The translations under genes were made by a program, and so were the position numbers. From assembly GCF_013425525.1 (NCBI RefSeq), contig NZ_JACCKA010000060.1:1-64000 (forward strand): a stretch of DNA of 64,000 bases. The letters run 5' to 3'. This stretch comes from Luteimonas salinisoli. GTDB taxonomy: Bacteria > Pseudomonadota > Gammaproteobacteria > Xanthomonadales > Xanthomonadaceae. Below, one piece after another: positions 59,744 to 64,000 of this stretch. Numbering within the stretch: position 1 is the first letter of the stretch; every line of letters starts with the position of its first letter. Under the pieces are notes generated by a model. That model was not told the origin of the DNA, did not search any database, and saw only the letters and a program-made list of their open reading frames with translations.

Positions 59744-60960
59744 CACGCCTGCCCGGCCCGGCATAGCGCCGGCACGTCGCCGCGGTAGCCCATGGCACCG
59801 CCCGCCAGCAGCGACTGCAGTGCGGGCACGCGGTCCACCGCGAGCAGGCCGAGACTGCGCAGCGGGCCCAGCAGTGGCGCATCGGCCGCGGTCATCCGCG
59901 CCAACCCGTCCGAGAACGCCAGGGTGCGCTCGCGGTCCTCGCGCCGTCGCGCGGCATACGCCCGCAGCACGCCGTCGTCGCCCGGATCCGCACCGTCCCG
60001 GCGCTGCGCGGCGACCAGCTCCGCAAGGGTCAGGGCATCGCGCAGTCCCAGGTTGAAGCCCTGCGCGCCGACCGGGTGCAGGGTCTGTGCGGCGTTGCCG
60101 ACCAGCACCGCGCGCGCGGCCGTGGTGCGCGCCGCGACCATGCGCAGCGCCGGATAGGCGCTGCGCGCGCCGGCCGAGACGAAACGCCCGGCGCGCCAGC
60201 CGAAGGCGCGCTGGATGCGCGCGAGAAACCCCTGCTCGTCCAGCGCCATCGCGGCATCCGCCTGCGCGCGCGCGACGCCATGGACCACCCCGTAGTGGCG
60301 GTCTCCGCGCGGCAGCAGCGCGGTGGGCCCGTGCGCGGTGAAACGCTCGTAGGCGGTGCCGTCGGGCGCGCGGGCGGCGCGCACGCGCGCGACCAGCAGG
60401 GTCTGTCCGTAGTCGTGGGTCTCGGCGCCGATCCCCAGCGCGCCACGCACGGCGCTGCCGGTGCCGTCGGCGGCGACCAGCAGGCGCGCGCGCAGCACCC
60501 GTTCGCCGCCGTCGTCGGCGATGCGGACCTGCTGCCTGTCCCCGGCCCGGGCGCAGCCCAGGAAGCGCGCCGGGCGATAGCGTGTCAGCAGGGGCAGCCC
60601 GTCCAGCCGCTCCGCCAGCGCCATACCGAAGTCGCGCGCCACCACCACCTGGCCGAAGCTGTCGCGACCGAAATCCGCGGCTTCCAGCAGCACGCGGCCG
60701 AAATCGCCGGCGCGGCTGACGTGGATGCGGCGGATCGCCCCGGCCGGCGCGCGCAGCTTCTGCAGCACGCCGAGCGCGGCGAGCGCGTTGACGGTGGCCT
60801 CGGCGAAGCTGAGGTTGCGCTCGTCGAACACCGCCGGCAGCTCGCCGGACGGCGTCGACTCGACCAGGCCGACGTCGACGCCGGCCCGGTCCAGCGCGAT
60901 CGCCAGGCTGGCGCCGACCAGGCCGCCGCCGACGATCACCACGTCATGATCGGAACGCAT
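59743..60960 (-). CDS. ubiH: UbiH-family FAD monooxygenase, first of a pair
   Basis: 405 residues. FAD loop HDVVIVGGGLVGASLAIALD, ring-binding DERNLSFAEATVNALAALG, and LVGNAAQTLHPVGAQGFNLG with LRDALTLAEL. The asparagine in place of the usual Asp (GNAAQ instead of GDAAH) is as in UbiH. It should catalyse C6-type hydroxylation in ubiquinone synthesis. A longer frame begins at 61038, but MRSDHD at 60960 fits the family. Transcribed divergently from the BtuM-like gene. Confidence 0.88.
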   Translation of the reverse strand: MRSDHDVVIVGGGLVGASLAIALDRAGVDVGLVESTPSGELPAVFDERNLSFAEATVNALAALGVLQKLRAPAGAIRRIHVSRAGDFGRVLLEAADFGRDSFGQVVVARDFGMALAERLDGLPLLTRYRPARFLGCARAGDRQQVRIADDGGERVLRARLLVAADGTGSAVRGALGIGAETHDYGQTLLVARVRAARAPDGTAYERFTAHGPTALLPRGDRHYGVVHGVARAQADAAMALDEQGFLARIQRAFGWRAGRFVSAGARSAYPALRMVAARTTAARAVLVGNAAQTLHPVGAQGFNLGLRDALTLAELVAAQRRDGADPGDDGVLRAYAARRREDRERTLAFSDGLARMTAADAPLLGPLRSLGLLAVDRVPALQSLLAGGAMGYRGDVPALCRAGQA

Positions 60961-61089
60961 GCCGGCATGATAAGCGCTGCACCGCTGCCCGGCGTCGCGC
61001 TGCCCCGGCGTTTCGCACCGCCGCGGCGGGATCCGCACGGCCGCCGCGCCGTTCCGCTAAAATGCCCGTCTGTCTCCCGGAACCAGCCC

Positions 61090-61674
61090 ATGACCGCCAC
61101 TTCCCGCCGCGCCCTGATCCTGGTCCTGCTGGCCGCCCTGATGGCGACCACCCGCGTGCATCATTTCGCGGCGGTGCCGGACGCCTCCTGGGCGGTGTTC
61201 TTCCTCGGCGGCTTCTACCTGCGCGACTGGACCCGCTGGGCGTTTCCGGCGCTGATGGCGCTGGCGGTCCTGGTCGACGCGCTGGTGATCACCGCCCAGG
61301 GCCTCAGCTTCTGGCAGCACTACTGCATCTCGCCGGCGTACTGGGCGCTCGTCCCGGCCCATCTCGCGCTGTGGGGCGGCGGCTGGTGGCTGCGCAACCA
61401 TCACCGCGGCATCGGCCCGCGTTCGCTCGGGCTGGGCGCCGCCAGCCTGCTGGTCTCGGTGGCGCTCTGCCACCTGGTCGCGCAGGGCAGTTTCTACTGG
61501 CTCAGCGCCAGCGTCCCCGCACCGGACCTGGCCGGCTGGTGGAAGAACTACAGCGACTGGCTCCCCGCCTATCTGGGCGTCGCCGCGCTCTATGCCGGGC
61601 TAGCGGCCGCCGCGCATGCCACCGTGGCGCGGCTGCAGGCCGGGCAGCCCGCCCTCGACGCGCCGCGACGCTGA
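61090..61674 (+). CDS. btuM: BtuM-like cobalamin-handling membrane protein
   Basis: 194 residues, six hydrophobic helices (ALILVLLAALMATTRVHHFA, WAVFFLGGFYLRDWTRWAFP, ALMALAVLVDALVITAQG, PAYWALVPAHLALWGGGWWL, SLGLGAASLLVSVALCHLVA, WLPAYLGVAALYAGLAAAA). Size, topology and the single loop cysteine Cys79 (FWQHYCISPAYW) match BtuM, a solitary ECF-type substrate-binding protein in which a cysteine at about residue 80 binds the cobalt of vitamin B12 and removes cyanide. The next gene, 22 bp away, adenosylates cobalamin, which supports the call. No cobalamin riboswitch is recognisable upstream. Confidence 0.65.
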   Translation: MTATSRRALILVLLAALMATTRVHHFAAVPDASWAVFFLGGFYLRDWTRWAFPALMALAVLVDALVITAQGLSFWQHYCISPAYWALVPAHLALWGGGWWLRNHHRGIGPRSLGLGAASLLVSVALCHLVAQGSFYWLSASVPAPDLAGWWKNYSDWLPAYLGVAALYAGLAAAAHATVARLQAGQPALDAPRR

Positions 61675-61696
61675 TCGCCGAGCGCCGGGCGCGCCG

Positions 61697-62251
61697 ATGG
61701 GCAACCGCCTCTCGAAGATCTACACCCGCACCGGCGACGACGGCACCACCGGGCTGGGCGACGGCAGCCGCGTCGACAAGGACTCGGCGCGGGTCGACGC
61801 CTACGGCACCGTCGACGAAGCCAACTCGGCGATCGGCCTGCTGCTCGCCTGCGCCATGCCCGCCGACGTCGCCGAGCTGCTGACCACGGTGCAGCACCAG
61901 CTGTTCGATCTCGGGGGCGAGCTGTGCATTCCCGGCCACGGCGCGATCGAGGACGCCGACGTCGCCGCGCTCGAGCAGCACATGGACCGCTACAACGCCG
62001 AGCTGCCGGCGCTGAAGGAGTTCATTCTGCCCGGAGGCGGCGAGGCCGCGGCGCGCTGCCACCTGGCCCGCACCATCGTCCGCCGCGCTGAGCGCGCCGC
62101 GGTCACGCTGTCGCGCCGCGAAGCGGTGCGGCCACAGGCGATCGGCTATCTCAACCGGCTCTCCGACCTCCTGTTCGTGCTGGCCCGGGTGCTGGCGCGC
62201 GCCGGCGGCCACGGCGAAGTGCTGTGGCGGCACGAACGCCGGCGGCGGTGA
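61697..62251 (+). CDS. ATP:cob(I)alamin adenosyltransferase, PduO type
   Basis: 184 residues. IYTRTGDDGTTGLGDGSRVD is the ATP-binding N-terminus. AYGTVDEANSAIGLLLA and ARTIVRRAERAAVTLSRRE (with the R-x-x-x-R-R-A-E-R pattern) are PduO hallmarks, and YLNRLSDLLFVLARVLAR closes the helical bundle. It makes adenosylcobalamin. With the BtuM-like gene it forms a small salvage unit. The stop overlaps the GTG of the deacetylase-like gene. Confidence 0.95.
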   Translation: MGNRLSKIYTRTGDDGTTGLGDGSRVDKDSARVDAYGTVDEANSAIGLLLACAMPADVAELLTTVQHQLFDLGGELCIPGHGAIEDADVAALEQHMDRYNAELPALKEFILPGGGEAAARCHLARTIVRRAERAAVTLSRREAVRPQAIGYLNRLSDLLFVLARVLARAGGHGEVLWRHERRRR

Positions 62252-63183
62252 AGCCCAGGCTCTACACCCACGCCGCCTGCCTCGGCCACGACACCGGGCC
62301 GGGCCATCCCGAGCGCGCGGAGCGCCTCGGCGCCGTGATCCAGGCGCTGCGCAACGGCATCCCAGACCTCGAATGGCACGAGGCGCCGCGCGCGACCCGC
62401 GGACAACTGCTGCGGGTGCATGCGGCCGCGCTGCTCGATGCGGTGCTGGCGTCGGGAGCCACCGAATCGATCCCGCTGGATCCGGACACCGTGCTTTCGC
62501 CGGGCTCGCCCGAAGCCGCGCTGCGCGCGGCCGGCGCCGGCGTCGCCGCGGTGGACGCGGTGATGAACGGCGGGGCCGAAACGGCCTTCTGCGCGGTGCG
62601 CCCTCCCGGCCATCACGCCACCGGCGGCGAGGCGATGGGATTCTGCTTGTTCAACAACATCGCCGTGGCGGCCGCCCACGCCGTCGACGCGCACGGCCTG
62701 GCGCGGGTGGCGATCGTCGACTTCGACGTCCACCACGGCAACGGCACCCAGGCGATCTTCGACGCCGACCCCCGGGTCATGTACCTCAGCTCGCACCAGT
62801 CTCCGCTGTTTCCCGACACCGGCGCCAGGACCGACCGCGGGGTCGGCAACATCGTCAATGCGCCGCTGCCGCCGGGCGCGGGGAGCCGCATGTTCCGCGA
62901 CGCCTGGCGCGAACGCCTGTTGCCCGAACTGGATGCCTTCGCTCCCCTGCTGCTGCTGGTCTCGGCCGGGTTCGACGCGCACTGGCGCGACCCGCTGGCG
63001 CAGATGCAGCTCGACGCCGCGGACTACGCCTGGCTGACCGCCGAACTGCGCACCCTTGCCGCGCGCCATTCGGCCGGCCGCATGGTGTCGATGCTGGAGG
63101 GCGGCTACGACCTGCAGGCCCTGCGCGAGGGCAGCCTGGCCCACGTGCGGGCGATGTTCGGCGCGACCGTCGCCACGCCCTGA
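62248..63183 (+). CDS. Histone-deacetylase-family zinc amidohydrolase
   Basis: 311 residues from the GTG overlapping the previous stop (GTGA). Class II HDAC-like motifs are CAVRPPGHHATGGEAMGFC (catalytic His122/His123), VDFDVHHGNGTQAIF (zinc Asp160 and His162), LLVSAGFDAHWRDPL (third zinc Asp) and MLEGGYDLQAL. Bacterial members deacetylate polyamines, acetoin or small amides. The link to cobalamin genes is positional only. Confidence 0.92.
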   Translation: MKPRLYTHAACLGHDTGPGHPERAERLGAVIQALRNGIPDLEWHEAPRATRGQLLRVHAAALLDAVLASGATESIPLDPDTVLSPGSPEAALRAAGAGVAAVDAVMNGGAETAFCAVRPPGHHATGGEAMGFCLFNNIAVAAAHAVDAHGLARVAIVDFDVHHGNGTQAIFDADPRVMYLSSHQSPLFPDTGARTDRGVGNIVNAPLPPGAGSRMFRDAWRERLLPELDAFAPLLLLVSAGFDAHWRDPLAQMQLDAADYAWLTAELRTLAARHSAGRMVSMLEGGYDLQALREGSLAHVRAMFGATVATP

Positions 63184-63340
63184 GCCGGGCGCCCGCTTCG
63201 GGGCGTTCAGCACCGGTTGCGCCGCAAGACCAGGGGCGCCTGGCCGCTTCCCGGGCGGGCGATGGCCGCGACCGTGATCGAATTGCCGCTTCACAGTGGA
63301 TACGGCATGCTGGCGGCCGTTTGCCCGACCGGACTTCTGC

Positions 63341-64000
63341 GTGCGCCCTGCCCTCCGCCTGTTGCCGCTGCCGCTGTGCATCGCGCTGTCCCTGAACGCC
63401 CTGGCCGAGGAACGCCCCGAGGACTGGCGTCTGTGCCCCCTGGAGGATGCGGTGCCCGAGTTTCCCGACGCCCCGCCGCCGGTCGGCAGTGCAGGGGACC
63501 GCCAGGACCAGCCCACCGACATCGACGGCGACCAGCTGGCCGGCGTCTACGACCAGGTGACCAATTTCGAGGGCAACGTCACCCTGCGGCGCGGCGACCA
63601 GTTCCTGGCCACCGACAACCTGACCTACGACGCCGAGACCTCGACCTACGTGGCCGACGGCAGCGTGCGCTACCAGGATTCGGGCATGCGCATCGTCGCC
63701 GACCGCCTGACCGGCGACCAGGAGGCGGACTCCCACAACATGGAGAACGTCCGCTACCAGCTGATCGAGCGCCGCGGCAACGGCGGCGCGGAACGCGCCG
63801 AGCTCGCCGGCGAGCAGGGCGTCCTGACGGGATCGACCTATTCCACCTGCCCCCCCAGCCAGCGCTGGTGGGAGCTGCGCGCCGGACGCATCGACGTGGA
63901 CCTCGAGGAAGGCTTCGGCACCGCGCGCAACGCCACCCTGCGCGTGGGCAAGGTGCCGGTGCTGTACATGCCCTGGTTCAAGTTCCCGATCGACGACCGC
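63341..64000 (+). CDS. lptD: LPS-assembly outer-membrane protein LptD, N-terminal part
   Basis: 220 codons are visible; the gene continues past the window. The GTG at 63341 starts a signal peptide (RPALRLLPLPLCIALSLNAL). The periplasmic OstA/LptA-like jellyroll follows, with VTNFEGNVTLRRGDQFLATD, YVADGSVRYQDSGMRIVADR, TGSTYSTCPPSQRWWELRAG and VPVLYMPWFKFPIDDR entering the barrel. Cys in STCPP is one of the conserved disulfide cysteines. LptD inserts lipopolysaccharide into the outer leaflet. In relatives surA and pdxA follow; these would lie outside. Confidence 0.93.
   Translation, partial: MRPALRLLPLPLCIALSLNALAEERPEDWRLCPLEDAVPEFPDAPPPVGSAGDRQDQPTDIDGDQLAGVYDQVTNFEGNVTLRRGDQFLATDNLTYDAETSTYVADGSVRYQDSGMRIVADRLTGDQEADSHNMENVRYQLIERRGNGGAERAELAGEQGVLTGSTYSTCPPSQRWWELRAGRIDVDLEEGFGTARNATLRVGKVPVLYMPWFKFPIDDR

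Overview
The window looks like a chromosome segment of a high-GC gammaproteobacterium of the Xanthomonadaceae/Lysobacteraceae (Lysobacter or Luteimonas type). The evidence is GC near 70%, many overlapping ATGA/GTGA gene junctions, the order TPR protein-hemA-prfA, the block ahpC-ahpF-oxyR known from Xanthomonas, a lysyl endopeptidase of the Achromobacter/Lysobacter Lys-C type, and a subtilase with PPC domains. I see no rRNA, tRNA, CRISPR array, phage or transposase.

Layout. 1-4147: a TPR protein (cut by the window edge) divergent from hemA-prfA (tetrapyrrole start and release factor 1). 4148-4892 is non-coding and holds a 162-bp tandem repeat. 4893-7060: a GNAT acetyltransferase coupled to a SPINDLY-like glycosyltransferase. 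7159-8565: a secreted metzincin of clearly lower GC. 8784-16262: moaB, ppk2, a LysM protein, an ECF sigma/NrsF pair, the yihY-tlpA-acylphosphatase operon, wrbA-DUF2069 and a half-size asparaginase. 16291-21331: a secreted-protease cluster on the minus strand: a subtilase, a lysyl endopeptidase and a free-standing propeptide-like protein. 21793-29808: sufT, a MocR regulator facing two tandem paralogous membrane proteins, a DUF1223 protein and a large TonB-dependent receptor. 30525-40641: an AraC regulator, transhydrogenase genes split by an opposed sigma-factor cassette, and two DUF1631 proteins. 40721-45626: nitroreductase, 5'-3' exonuclease, NUDIX, prolyl aminopeptidase and prmC. 45731-49972: the peroxide-defence block ahpC-ahpF-oxyR-rnk with an elaborate upstream region. 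49976-64000: a diguanylate cyclase, glnS, a deaminase, rlmM, two ubiquinone hydroxylases, a BtuM-like protein with a cobalamin adenosyltransferase, a deacetylase and the start of lptD.

Functional links. PrmC (44775-45626) is expected to methylate the GGQ glutamine of release factor 1 (3056-4147). The two secreted proteases share almost identical C-terminal PPC domains, and the small protein behind them resembles the subtilase propeptide, so it may be a diffusible inhibitor or folding aid. OxyR (48510-49454, both redox cysteines present) probably controls the ahpC region. That region has face-to-face promoters and a possible small RNA leaving ahpC on the other strand.

The most unusual items are the stand-alone I9 propeptide, the putative antisense-side RNA next to ahpC, the sigma cassette inside the pnt locus, the MocR operator with its paralog pair, and the BtuM-like gene coupled to cobalamin adenosylation. 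All calls come from reading the sequence. No database search or folding program was run.
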